From Taenia hydatigena (lineage: Eukaryota > Platyhelminthes > Cestoda > Cyclophyllidea > Taeniidae), in contig JADWOT020000009.1 in the NCBI GenBank assembly GCA_036345935.2, forward strand, positions 29,611 to 93,610: a DNA stretch of 64,000 nucleotides. Direction: 5' to 3'. Under the pieces are notes generated by a model. That model was given only the letters and a program-made list of their open reading frames with translations, was not told the DNA's origin and did not search any database. The position numbers were made by a program, and so were the translations under genes. Positions 26,137 to 39,461 of the stretch are shown piece by piece. Each line of letters starts with the position of its first letter. Position 1 is the stretch's first letter.

Positions 26137-29100
26137 TTGATCCCCATTCATTCTTCTACTCGTTAAATGCTCGCTTATAGCAGTCCGATTGAGATGGACA
26201 ATTCAGGATAAGGTTTAATGTGGAAAGCTGTGTTTGAGATATGCTTATTTATTAAATCTACACATGTTTTGTATATATATTGCGTAAATGGGCATGCAGG
26301 GATCTTGCGTTTCCGCTCTTAGCGTGATTTGCCGAATGCCATGAATGGTGGTTTTGGGTATCAAGGTCTTCAGTCGAATCTAGGTCACGAAATTGCTAAT
26401 TTCCTTTGCATTGTTGTCCTTAAATGCAATAGGTTGAGAACATTCCATTCAACTTAGCAATAAGAAGTTAGGTACAAGGTTTCTAGGGGGCATTATTGCT
26501 CATGTTGCTTTCTAATTGCTCGTAACAACCCACTAAGCAAATTTGTAGGGTAATTTGATGAATTTTAAGCTAAGAGAAGGATCCTGCTGATTGATTGTGG
26601 AACAAGCTACAAACAAGCATAGGGTTTCGGAAATTTGAGTCCCCAGATGACGTCTCCACTTAGTTTAGGGCACCAATCCTGACGACCTAGACTGACTATT
26701 GATCCGGACGGCTGCAGCATGGATACGCATTCGTGTTAGCAACGCCCTCACCCGCGATAGCCAATTAACTCTGTTAAAAATAAACTAAGGCTAGCAACGA
26801 TGGCATCCTGAAGTCATGCGATGCAAATAGCCTTAGTAACTCAGTCACAGAGCTAGACCGTTTGTGGCTGAAACATATCAACAGATTCGGCGTAGCTGAT
26901 CTCGCAACCACAGGCATGTCATGCTTACTTCTGGTTCGAGTAATCTATTTGTGACCTCACTAAAGTAGACAATTCTGAAATGGTAACACGTATATAAGAA
27001 AATAAAGGAATAAGCGCAAATATCAGCACTACAAGTGGCCAAAGAAATCCCATGAACAGTGCATGGTTTTACTTCTATTTCGCAGTTCCAAAGGATTCTA
27101 TAATGTCTCGTGTAAGAGCCAATCAAGGAAAAACTAAGGGCATTCTGCGCATCGTTAAGAACACAACAACTGCTTGACCAAACACATTTTCAGATCCATG
27201 GGTCTTAGAAAGTCGTGATTGTTAAAAGCGCCCAGTTCTTTACCCATGAAATATTTGGCTCGTTGTTGAAAATAAAAAAATGTAAAAGAATGAATCGAAT
27301 TTCCTGGGATCGATAATGCCAAGCTTATATGGGAATATTTGCAGCACTTAAACTGCAACATTTGGTATGTATTCCGTTAGCTATTCTGAAGAATATCTGA
27401 ATCTGACGCTGGTGGAATCTGTCGATGCATCTTGCGTGGAATACGCCCGATCTGCATAAGCACAAAACGCTGCATAACTAATGAATAGCACACTTATTCA
27501 AATGCACAAAGTTTGCATAGCTATTGGAAAATAAGTAACCAAATCTTGCTAAATGTACGCCTAAAATGATTGTGTAATGAAATGACATACAAATCCTATT
27601 TTCGAATTTCAAAAACAAATTAAACGTTAATTATGAAAACCTTAAAGCAGCGAGTTACGGATTAATGCTTGAATCAATTCATGGACCATGCAAATGGTGA
27701 ATCTGTCCATCATTTTCCAGAAGAACGAAAGATCAACCGAGCAAAAACTCTGCAAGGAAAGATCCGACTTCAAAATATACAGGCGCTTTTAGCTTAACTG
27801 ACATCAGTAGTGATGGCAGTTGTCGGAAGTCACTAACGCATAAAGATAACAACTTCTCATGATCGTTTATTACATTCTACACCCTTGATTAGCGTGCAGT
27901 CAGACAGGCGTTAAGGCTGCGTGACTTTCCAAGGCCATATGAAGGAACCAATGTACTGACACAAAGGTGAGGTCAATCAAATCCCTCCCCAGAGGTCGTG
28001 GAGTATTTAAGCTCCGACATCAGCACAAGGCAATATATAAACTGCAGCGTCTGGCTGTAATGGTGGGTTCCAATAATTTTGCTTATATCTGAGCCTTTAT
28101 CTGATTTATTATGTTCGATTTCTCTTGCCTATTTTATGTCATTTGCGATTGCAAACTCTCATCGTAATTCAGGCGCAAGACAGCTTACAACAAAAGATTA
28201 CCGCTATTCTCTTTGGATCGGCACCAAAAAAATGCCATCCTCTTAGAGCTCAAAATTCGTTGACGCTCGTCAAAAGAATCAGAAGCGTTGGAGACGGTTG
28301 CCCAATACCGAATAAAAGACGACGCACGTAACTGTATAAATGTTATATTCAATATAAATGGTGAGTTATTCTGCAAATGTTTTTAAATTTTGGTGCCGAG
28401 TAATTTGGTTAGCGATTTTCTCAGGAAAGCTACTTGATTAGCGGGTATAAATCTTTCGAAGGATCAAAAGACCGCTCCTTTCAATTGTCAATTCATAAGA
28501 TTGGGGCCGTGCTTTGTAATTCTTGCCTTTGGGACAGCCACGACAGTTGCCAATGTGCGAATCTTTGTGCGAATGCGCTTCTAGCTATTGATGGCATACA
28601 ACCTCTCCTTTCTCAATAAGGCCAATCCATCGTTCGCATCGCCACGCTGGTTGCCTTGTGAGAAAATTTAAAAGAATGTAGAATTTGTCAATTGTTTGCT
28701 GCCGCAGTTTGTAGAAAGCTGATGAAGTCTCCAAAGCTCGAATATATTTTGCGCCAAAGCCATGCTAACATCGTGCTCTATCGTGCGCGCCCTCTGGGAT
28801 GTTCCTGACACAATCAGGAGTATAGGCATGTTCTTATGCAGCAACGCCGTGTGTGAGGAATGAAAACATGTTCATTGTAGTGTTTTCGAGAAATTGAAGT
28901 CGTAATGTTTTCCTTCGTGTTAGTTGTCCCCACCGCGATATCTCGCTTTCACAAAATGTGACAAAGTGCGGGAACGCTTAGTTTCATAATCCCAACTTTA
29001 CGCAAGGCTAGAAAAGTATCGCTGATCAAAGTCGGTTTGTTTTCCCTGATATTGGATAGCCTCGGAAGCTTTTAAGGCAAATTCAAGAGAGAGACAGGTG

Positions 29101-30529
29101 ATTTTGCGTGGTGCGCATTAATGCGCTGATACCCTTAAAATGTATGCGATACAAATGACGTGACAACAGTGAGTAATAAAAGCAGAGAAATAAGAAATAT
29201 GAGGAAGCATCTAGAACAAACAATCGTTGAGACATGCTGGTACTAATATCTTGCATGGAGGGAATGTCAAGGCTCAAATTATTCGTGTCCTGGGGAGGGG
29301 TTAGATGAGCCCTACATTGGTGCTAGCATTTCATCTAATCGAACAGTCACGGCGTCTGCTTTAGTCTCCTCTGTTCGATTCCACGGCATGCAATACGGAA
29401 ATATAGGGATTCGTGATTGTCCATTAACAGCATAAAGTGATAACGACGATCCAACCCTTTCTGCACGACCCTATAGTGGCACACGATACTGGCGATGCGT
29501 TGAAAAGTCAGTCACATTCTCAATTCGCGTAGAACTAGTTCGTACTACTAATGCATGGCGTGTCAGTGTTGATGACAGGAGAATATCATACCCACAGGCA
29601 AGTTGCAGATACTTCTTAAAGACCAAGCTCTTCGCTTCAGTGAGAGACGCGACTGTTGCGATTCCTTCCACTGCATAGTCGCTTTTGACCATTGCAGATG
29701 TCAGACCTCCAAGGATGGAGAAATTAGGCTTTGTCGCACTGCCGCAATGTGGGGCTGGCAGTCTCTTCGGTGATCATTTGCAAGCTTGCTAACGTCGAAA
29801 GTTGCAAAAGTTATTTTGCTAAGGAGAATTAAGATCGCAAAAGTGGCAAGGCCCTTACGCTTGCAAATCTGATGAGTCAAATTAGGTCCATTCGAGTATG
29901 CGGAAACTTGGAATTTTCAATATCTCTTTTACATTTGTCGATATCTCAAGCAGGTAGGGTCAAACAGCTTGAGAAGTTGCCATCACAGCCAAGTCTGTAG
30001 CACACTTCGATGGTGGTCCTCTTAAGCCAAATTTATTAACAATAGAAACTAAATTGTCTAAAAGGTAACGCCCATTAAATCAAAGTACGTGACAAAGTCA
30101 TTAAAAAAGGTGAGCCATAAATATTATCCATGCTATTAATAACGCCATTCTTTTATATCGACTGCCTCTCACACGACGAACTATGTAGTCAACAAATAGT
30201 ATGACAACAACAGCGCACAAAACTTTGCATAAGTGCATAAAATTTAATCATGCATTTGTACAAAGGAGACAGATAGGAAGTAAATATGAGCCTTGTAAAA
30301 TTCATAGCACATGTACTAATTAGTTGCATGCTGTATGATCTAAAGCTTAATCTATGCATTATGATTAACATTTTTGTTGAGCTGCTCTTGGTAGAACCAA
30401 AATGCGCAGAATGTGCTATGAACGCAAATGTATTGTGCTTAGTAATGCCAATGGAAATGGTGGTGGCGTTGGCAAGCGCATGGACAGCTGCATTTTGCAT
30501 TGTGTTTTTGGGTTGATGCGGAACCAATG

Positions 30530-30670
30530 TAAAGGAAGTGAAGGTAGAGTGAGGCGGTGGAAATAAGAGAAAAGGGGAAATAACAAAAAAATGTACGGTA
30601 TGGATGCTGGCTTAGTCATGTGGGAAAGGCAGAAAGGGTGGATGGGTGGGGGGAGAGAGGTAGGGAGTAA
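30530..30670 (+). repeat. Polypurine tract (mirrored at about 45712-45852)
   Basis: About 140 bases are strongly purine-biased on this strand (GA-rich, with aagagaaaagggg and gggtggggggagagagg). The copy in the other arm is polypyrimidine on the plus strand. Such tracts can form triplex DNA, but nothing here shows that it does. Confidence 0.6.
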
Positions 30671-31559
30671 GCGCTTCAGTGCTCATTATGAACCCTCATA
30701 AGTTAGCATTCTGACTAAAATCATGCGAGCATACTTGATTAATTGATAGAATAATCGTTTCATAAAAATGGTTTCGAAAAAAGTCTGCGTATAATTCATT
30801 CCGTGTGCAGCTTTCTGTAACTAGTTTAAATTAATACTACAGCCTTATCTGGTGTGATTGTTAGTCAGTACCATTCGAAAGTGCACTAGATGTTTGATGT
30901 CAGCGATCGATTTCGTGAAAGGTGAAATGCGAATCGGCAGCTCCTTATATGTCGCATGTCCTTGATGGTGAAAAGGAACAACGACTGGAATATGATTTGA
31001 TGGTATGTGTAACGCAATAAAGAAAATCGAGGACTTATAAATAAGACTAACTCAAAAGGCCATGGATAAGCCTTAGGTGTCACCGTTGAACACTATGTTA
31101 TGCCATCAATTTTGAAATCATATTCGTGACGTTTGTCGGACTGAAATTACTTACGAGGTTGCCTGACTTGGATAAAGTCGGTTACCCTCAAGTGGGATTA
31201 GACTAAATTGTAAAAATTAAAGTTAAGTTGGCAATCAGATTGCGTAGGGACTGCAAAATATTGGTAACGAAAACATTTAATAAGAAAATGAGACAAAGCA
31301 TTGCAAGAACGTATCCATTGACCATGTGGCCCGTCTATGAGAAAAGCGTTACCCATATTTTTGTTCATCACGCATTACAAACCACAAATTACGCAGGGCA
31401 TGGAAAGGAACACCATCCAAAGGCACATGCTATAAAGTTAACCAAATCAAACATGAGGGCATTGGGGTTTACAATGGGGGCAGCAAAGTGCGATCAGGCC
31501 ATCTAATTCTATAAAGGAGCATACCAAAGTCGTCAAATACCACATTACTGCGATTCGGT

Positions 31560-34330
31560 ACGAAACGAATTCTGCCATTGCGTGCGGCTGTCTCGTAGTT
31601 GATAGCATTTGTTACCCAAGGTAATTAAAATTTCGGTCATGTCATTATCTGTGAGCTATTCCAGCGCAAATACTGGCTACGATTGTCAGGATGTAATCTG
31701 CAGCTACACATGTTCCCAGTCACTGAGCTGTGGTTTTAAGAACTCCGTATTTTCTCGGAAGGGAGTCCAATAGGCATGGAGTGGCGGAGTCCTTGGTGCT
31801 ATGGTGGAAACTGCGACCAATGTGGCAGATATAAAGGTGGGATAGGCAAGCTTTTGCGACTACATGCAGTGTCAAGCTGGCGAATGTTTCAGTGCACAGT
31901 TCTAGTGTTATGGTAGCATCACTGGTGGCAAATGCTAAAAGTGCTAAGGCCAATATGCAATAAGGCGACTGGCGCTTTTGTCAATACAACACAAGTCAAG
32001 CGTGCACTTCTTTTCCGCATTTCTCTTTCGCTAGTGTGTTATTTCTCACTTCATTTGCACTCACATTTTTTGACTCTTTCGTTTTCCAATGACAAAGTTT
32101 CCGGTTTCTCTTGTCCAGCATCGCTAGTGTCCCACTTTTGGGCCTTTACATTAAAACTCACTTCACACATTCCTACTCCTCCGTCTTCCTCTATATGCAA
32201 ATGACGCCGCAATGGACACAAGGACATCCTTGCTGCTTGTGGCTCACAAAGCTACCCGCATCTGTCCGCATCCGAAGTCGTCCGGATGCCAAAGGGTATG
32301 GTCGCACAATGTAGGGCACCACGTGAACCTACAGGCTTGGTGGTCGGTTGAGTGGTCGAATAATTCTGCAAGTGTTTAAGGTTGTCTGTTTACGCTTAGT
32401 TATGAGTTTTAATAGTGAAACTCAAGATGCGCTCTGTAGATCTAGACCAAATGTCGACTTTGCAAGAGCCAATAAGGAGAGGCAAAACATGAGCGCGGAT
32501 CTGCATAGTGGTGGATGACAAGAACTAAAGCAACCTTGCGTAAGAAGGAGAAGCGCAGTCAACCATCAATGTCAGTAGGTTAAGGCGTCATTCATGGGAG
32601 CATTTATTTTCTCGGTGAATTTAAGGTCAAACATGGTAGTATCGCCAAATGCGGGCCAGCCTTTTATAAAATTTCCTTTTCGTAATGTGCAAAATCTCTT
32701 CGGTTTCAATCGTATGGCTGTTGCAAGTAAAATGGCACTTAATGTGCTTTAATTTTTTAATAGCCAGTATTAATGCAGTTTCTGTGCTATTAATACTAAT
32801 AAAATGCTCTATTTCTTGCCCTAAGCAGCTAAGATTGGCTGGCATTAGGCTTTTGGTACGCGATTCGGACATCTATCCTCCCATGACCAGACTTAGTGAG
32901 ACGGATCGAGACAAATGGGGGATGAGGAGCGTCGTTCTCCTTTTATCGCCCTTCACAGGTTGAGCTGACTTACATTTGTCCTTGGCTAGTGGCTAAGACA
33001 TTAGAGATGATGGAAAATGATGAAGTTTTTACGTCCATGAGTATGGGTTGAGCTGGCCCATATTACCGGCCTAAATTGACACTATAGTTTTGAACATCCG
33101 GTGATTGGAGTGTTGTGATGGAGATTTTCCGTTAGGCAGGCATTATTCGCAAACGCACTAAACAGTCCTTATGCAGCTGTTGCATTGAGATTCAATTTTA
33201 GACTCACCAGAACCGAGGTCCTTCTTTCGTAATCATTCTTTCCCTTGCCTGTATTCCAACCTCTAGCCCATCCAATAGTAGGTCTTAAATCAATCATGTT
33301 AGATGCTAATTTATTCACGCATTTATTCCACTAACCCTAGTTTCCGCCGTAACCACCTGCTAACCATCGGGTTCACTCTTTCGAAATCCTATATACTTGT
33401 TCTGTAAAAAGACATCGTTTCAAAGCCATGGCACAGTAGCTCGTATCAGGTGTATTTGTAGGCGCTATCTCGGCAGTTGAAACTAGTGTCCGTATCATAA
33501 TGCGGCACAGATGACTGAGCTGACAGAAATACTGGTTGTCTCGGACAACCACAGCTACCCAATGAGAGGCAGGGGAACAAAATGACAACAGCGCACCTTT
33601 GTCATACTGCAGTGATGTGATTTTTAACTATGGTGAACACTTTTACACAGTTTCGGCAAAGGGAGTACAGGTTCTTACGCAGATTACCAGCTAGATGCCC
33701 TGGTCACACTTCATTGACATCAAATTAACCTCTGTGTCAGCCCTAATGCCCTTCTACTTGGCTTTGGTGCCATCATGACGCGTGAGTTCGGAAGATTTGT
33801 CCTCCCATGTACCATATTATTTTTAATTTGGAATGTGTGATTGATAAAAATATTAGGTTTTTCTACTTATAGGGCTTATGAATCAAGTAACGCCATGCGA
33901 CTTTCGTTCCGGACAAGTCCAGACAGCCAAGTCTTTTAAGCAAATTGAGCTGAAGTGGATCAACCAAGTCCGCATTGTTTTATACTGCCCATCTTAATGT
34001 AGTTTTTGGGTGCCGTTGTTTGAGCACGGCGTCTAGGTGTTTACCGTATAAGGAGAATATGAGTTCACGCCGCAGGAACTATTTGCCTATTTTGATAGTT
34101 TCACTGACCTTCATTGTTCTAATTGCCTAATATCAAAGCGCAAATTGCGACTTTAATGGCGTTCTCATTGTCTTTGCAAGAGTGCACAGCTGATATTGAT
34201 GCATCTGCTGAGCTGACTGCAAAAAATGTGGTGGTGTGATTGGGGTTAGGCTACTCAAGTGTGAATTTCATTCGATGAATGATAAAAGGATGGGCTGCTG
34301 CTAAGGCATTGCATGGCAACTAAGCTCATT
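31560..34330. repeat. Multi-block diverged repeat or gene family, copy 1 (left arm)
   Basis: Six blocks here align with blocks at 58080-60790: A 31560-31960, B 32100-32300, C 32380-32600, D 32870-33000, E 33500-33640, F 34025-34330. Shared stretches include tctgccattgcgtgcggctg (A; tctgccattatgtgcagctt in the other copy), tatggtggaaactgc (A), gcaaatgacgccgcaatgga (B), and acatttgtccttggctagtgg (D), which is identical. Similarity is about 60-80% within blocks and absent between them, the pattern expected of exons or of an old repeat. Reading frame is partly conserved on the minus strand in A and B and on the plus strand in D, so the coding strand is unresolved. Block E contains an 8-bp hairpin, TGGTTGTC/GACAACCA, at 33533-33551. 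Confidence 0.6.
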
Positions 34331-36619
34331 GCAGTTGGATAGTTCCTCACGTCCGGATTGCTGGACCCACTTTATCGCATTTTAATAGTCAACGTTACAC
34401 TTCCTTTGACTCGTCGAGCCCCTTTGTGATCCAGTTATGCGATTCCGCACGACGAGACCACTTCTCATTGTATCGTTTACGCTATCTTTCGTTGCGTTCA
34501 AAGGGTTTGCTTTTACTGCTCTGAGTCACGAAATGCCAAAATGCTACAAAATAATGCATATAATACAACTTTAATCTGCGCCCAGCATATATTTAGAAGT
34601 TTACGGTAAAAAGCTCCTTGTGTTTTGCATATGGCATGATTGCTTATTCTTACTACACCTCCTTTAGCGATTTTCCGCCTGCTCTTTAAAAAAAAAATGA
34701 ACTATTTGTCCATTCGAAGCGATGGCACCGTCGAACGCTGTAGATCAGCATCAGTACATTCACTATTAGAACTACAGCATAATCATTAATATTGTAGTAC
34801 AGTTGCTTGTAGCTTTGTTGTTTATTATCACTAATTTTATGATTCCAATTAATGATACATCGGCATTAGCTTTTATAAATGCAGCATTTACTTGGGATGT
34901 TGGCTGTATTAATGTATACGCATGCAATCCGATAAAACAGACTACCCGCATGAATAGTAAAACCCATATTCTATCCACCCACATTTTACATCACGAATAA
35001 TGTAGCACACGGAAAGTGACACCTTCCAAACTCGCATGTAATGAAGGTAACACAGACAAACATGAGGGCATCGTGACTGACAAACAGATAAGCTGGTAGC
35101 CAGTTGGGTGCAGCTAGACCTTAGGTCCAATGATCTGCGTTGGAAATTATTATGCTGAAGTTAAAATGCGATGCGTAAGCTCGTGGAAAGAGAAGAGTTT
35201 AAAAAAGTCAAAGCCACTAAACGGGAGGCCTTGCAAACACTACTACCTATGCCATTTGTTGGCTAGAAATGCTGCAGAAATTCTCCCTTGCATATGCTTG
35301 AGCTAGCCATAATCAATCAAAAATGGAAAATGGTGAAATCCACTTGCATTAAAATACCTAATGCTAGATCGTTACATTAGTAATGTTTTGAGCTAAGTGT
35401 GCGAGTCTTCGCCAGCTTAACGCTAGAATAGATGCAATATTGACAAATTGTTGCACCCGAAACAAAACCATGTGGAGTATACTCGTGATTTAGAGACTTT
35501 GCTTTTGTGGGAACGTTACAGAAGGGATCTACTATTTCAAAACTTAAGAAAATCAAATAGTATACTATTGTAAGTCCTGTAGCTGGCGCGTATGCTCGGA
35601 CAATCATATATAAATCGCGTCCTAAAAGTTTCGCGATTAGGTGGGTGGAGTTGAGATACCTTCCAAGTCTTGAGTCACACTATACCTCTACGAAGACAGG
35701 CCTTATTTTTAACGAGCTCATGTTGTTTGAATAAAAGCATTTTGAACAGCGTTGTACGGAGCTTACTTACACCTACTTTCTATGACTCCACGGGCGTGAT
35801 AACCATGTGGTTTACGTAACTGAGGACACAGCGTTATGAAGTCGGTTGTGTTTGTGTCATTTCGAACAATTAGTGCGCCAGCATTCAGGATCGATCCGTG
35901 ACTTAGCAACATCTACTTATGTTTTGAAATCTTAGGGGCCCTTTTTCGACCAGCCTTGTCTGATTAGTTGATAAAATCATTCGGATAGATAAGCTGTTGT
36001 GAGCGGAGACACCCTTAACCACCGCCCTCTGTTGACGTTGCAAATAATACATAGCCCTAAGCAAATTCAATTGACACGGTCTCTTTCTTGTGGAGGACTC
36101 AATGTTTTAAAAACATCAAACAGATCAACAGCACGTTCTAAGGCTAATGAAGAGGATTATCCTGATAACTAGGACTCATCAAACTAGCCTAGCATGTATT
36201 TTGCAATAAGCTCTATTTGGTGAGAAAACTTGGGCAAAGGAAAGCAGAAGAGTAAACATAGAGATGTTTAAAGAATGCGATACTTTAGTGCGGTTATGTT
36301 CACCAACTAGGGTGTTTCAAGACGGAATCTACAATTTTAAACTTGAAGTAAAATCAAACAGCGTTTTTGGGTAATTCCTGTGGTTGGCTGATCGCTCGAG
36401 AAATCTTTAGGTTAAATGAGCATGTAAGGTGTTTAAAAAATGGGCTCAAATTCTTTACGAACTACACTGAAGCTCACCTATTTATAAGTTGATGACACAA
36501 AGATAGCCCAAAGGTTCTGCGATGCACCGAGCAAATTAGACAACGCGCAAGCAGATCAGCTATAAGGTGCCAAGCATGTGTGAACTGAGATGGTGAAGTG
36601 ATATGACAAAATGGCTGAT

Positions 36620-36685
36620 AAATCCAGGATTGAACCCTTTGATCACTTGCAGCTTAAGTGTTCGCCACTCAGATCAAAACGAGAG
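36620..36685 (-). repeat. tRNA-like / SINE-type Pol III promoter remnant
   Basis: The minus strand reads gagTGGCGAACACTTaagctg...aaaGGTTCAATCCtgg. The A-box-like part (TGGCgaAcact, 36667-36657) is followed about 30 bases later by GGTTCAATCC (36636-36627), which fits the B-box consensus GGTTCRANNCC. The spacing is right for a tRNA or a tRNA-derived SINE, but acceptor and T stems do not pair properly, so this is not a functional tRNA. No poly-A or target-site duplication was found. Confidence 0.4.
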
Positions 36686-39461
36686 TCGTTTTACTCAATG
36701 TTTCGTTTGTTACTAATCTGACGCAAAATCTCCGCGCATGAACATGAATATCTATGCACGCTGGCATTGGCATAATGCGTACGTATTTGTTTGCCTTGAT
36801 ATGGATGGAAATGGGAAATCGTGCCTCGGAATAGGGCATAACTTGCTATTTGGGTCACGAAACATGTGTGCATGTCATAAAGTTGCGGTCTTAAATATCT
36901 CACAGTATGTTTCGCAGTTGTGGAAGGCCACTTCGGTAAATAGCACGTCGTGTTGGGCGAGATCTCGCAAAAGAGCTTGCAGCGCCCACGGCGTTTAAAG
37001 TGTAGATGCTTGGTAGTTGCATATTTGGCCAAATCTTTGAGCAGTATAAACATGCGTTAGAGTTTATCGCACATCACTTCCACCTTCGTTGTGCTCCGAA
37101 TGATCAGCTACATCTGAATATAGTCTACCAAGTGTAGGGCGAGAAGCTGTTTGTCACTGAAGAATTTTGGTGTATTAGGCATTTTAGAGGGTAAAGCATT
37201 GCTATCTTATTATAGAGAACACAACCATGATACGAAAAGGTAACGAGCTGTCTGATCTAGATAATCCAAAATCAGAAGTTCGTTATGCACAGGGTTAGTA
37301 ATGCTGATGTTTCATCACTTGTTATTACTGCCCAACACTGTTTTGCATCAAGCACAGACAATATTTTGTGAGGCGATTTTGAATATTTGGCTGGTCGTTG
37401 CTACTTTTTTCAATGGCCGTTTGAACAGACTTGATGCGCTGTTAGGGTGGATGTTCCAAGGACCCAAGGAAACATCGATTTTTAAATTTGCACGCCCACA
37501 TTGATTGTTATGAGAGGGAGATTTGCTGGCTAGAATTGCCTCCTTGCAACTACGAATGGATTTGAACATGTCACAGGTTGAACTGGTTGCGTCGGTTGCA
37601 TGCAAGCGGCTTTTAAACGATAAGCAGGAACCGTTATCAAAAAACACGAAATGGCTGACGGGCACTTTTAGGCAAGGCACTACTGATGGGCGAAACATGG
37701 ACACTTTCAGCTTGAGTGTATTGATAATCCCACAAATTGCAACTCAGCAAGTCACAAACTTCAAAGGCCTAGACTGTTTAAACGCATTAGTTGCAGAATT
37801 TATATAGATCAATCATCCATGCTAAGCCATTTGTAGACAGTAAGATAACCCCTCTATCAGGATGACTGCCTAGTTATTTAGCGGCACAGATGTAGCCTTA
37901 TAAATAGCTTAAGTTTATTTTGCTGTTTGCGTCGTTTAGGGGTCTCCATGCCTAAAAATTGTGTTAAGTTTATTTAACTGTTATCGTCTCATCATGCCAA
38001 GTACTTACGCCCTCCTGTGGTGACTTTTATCTTAAATTGGACTCCGCAACGTGGTCAGCAGTCTTGTACTACACGTTCCCATTGAGAAGATGCAATCTCA
38101 CATCTGTCAAGATGCAAGACATCGAGTCGCGGGGTATGCTGATGTGTGCCGTTGACACTAATGATAGAGGGGGACCTCCAGGTATCGAGAGCCCAATCAA
38201 ACCATTGCTGGGTGAGAGTCTACCTACAAGACTATCCTGGTGAGTTAATATTCACATTCTTTTGGCTTTTGAGGCTCACTGATTGCACTAGTATTCGTCT
38301 TCAGCTAATGGCGGGGATTTCAAAGATGCCTCGATACATTGTAAAACTCTAAGTGGGCACTCGGACTGCTCTTTGTCTAGTAAACATGATTCACAACGAG
38401 TCCATTGAAGCTCTTAAGACCGATTGCGTAGATGAGGTAGTGAAAGATTAGTTTTCTGAATGCTCTTGGTGCTTCTGGGCCTGAGAATGGGATGCTTTAG
38501 ATATTGCCATTGAGAGAAAGGCTATGTGGCTACTTCACCTTTGATTTTATTCTAAGACTCGTGGAACTCCTGCCTGTCCAAAGTAAAAATGATCGGTAGT
38601 CGCTCTGCGCGTTCCAGGAAAACCTCATATTTGTTCCGCCACATTACTTATTTTCTTTTTGCTGCTATTTAGCAATTCGGAATTCAGATTTTTAAAAGCT
38701 TCGTTTTGTGGAGGATTAGAGGTGCGCAGGTTTCGTCATCAACGATTGCGCATGTGCGTCAAAGAAGCGATCAAAGCAAAAGACGGCATAGACTTCCAAC
38801 ATGGGCTGAAACCTCTGTCTGACATCGTTGGTCTTAGTGCACTCCTACATCATCGCGACAGCAGAACTGGAACGTACTTAAATGGTTAGAACGGATGACG
38901 AAGGAGTTGTAGAGAATACGGGAGTAACTGCCGACGTGATCGCATTTCGATATGAATCAGCCAGCGGCTTAGGTAAGTAAGTGTTTCGAATGTATGAATC
39001 TCTGCTAGTCATGTTGCTAAGCAAAGGAGAAAAATTAAAGTAGTGTGCATATAAAATACATACAATCTAACGAGTTACTTTCATCAAAAGAAAAGAAGAC
39101 GATAGTAGAAGAGACGTCATTAAAAAGGGCATAGGCCAGGACACCTATATAAGGTAATTTACTTTGTTTCGTGGTGCTCCGAGTCACCCTTCTCGAGTTT
39201 GACATCCATCATGATGGTCGAAAATGATTTAGATAAGTCTTTAAGTTTAAATCCAAATCAAAAATAAATGGTTTTGCCAAGCATAACATTGAGTTCCCCG
39301 CGGCGAACATGCTACCTATAATTAATAAGTGACCTAAGTAAATGCTTAAATGAAGTGAATGAACGAGTGTTGGTCCCGTTTTCAGCATACATGTTGGACA
39401 AATGTCACCAGGCTTAGCTAACTATAAGTAGTTAAGCGTCTTGATCTCATTAAAACTTTCT

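Larger units (their letters stand above)
22616..36513 (+). repeat. Left arm of a giant inverted repeat
   Basis: The reverse complement of this arm matches 39869-53767 base by base: paired positions sum to 76382 or 76383 along its whole length. I noted about 25 single-base differences and a few 1-bp length changes over 13.9 kb. Examples are a/g near 28272, an extra a near 32250, one t fewer in a t-run near 32678, and c/t near 35220. The inner edge is sharp, at agcccaaag (36505-36513). The outer edge coincides with the assembly gap. Apart from the repeat blocks and the cut gene copy listed separately, the arm holds only short chance frames, duplicated in mirror image in the other arm. Confidence 0.97.

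Noticed and set aside
26370..26400. B-box-like cagtcgaatctagg as a tRNA or SINE
   Set aside because: There is no A box at suitable distance and the consensus match is poor.
31700..31900. CYGGNC-type cysteine pattern in block A as a Kunitz, EGF or leishmanolysin-like domain
   Set aside because: Spacing of the cysteines fits none of these families, stops follow at once, and the minus strand shows equal frame conservation.
36620..36685. Functional tRNA gene on the minus strand
   Set aside because: A and B boxes are present but the acceptor, anticodon and T stems do not pair.
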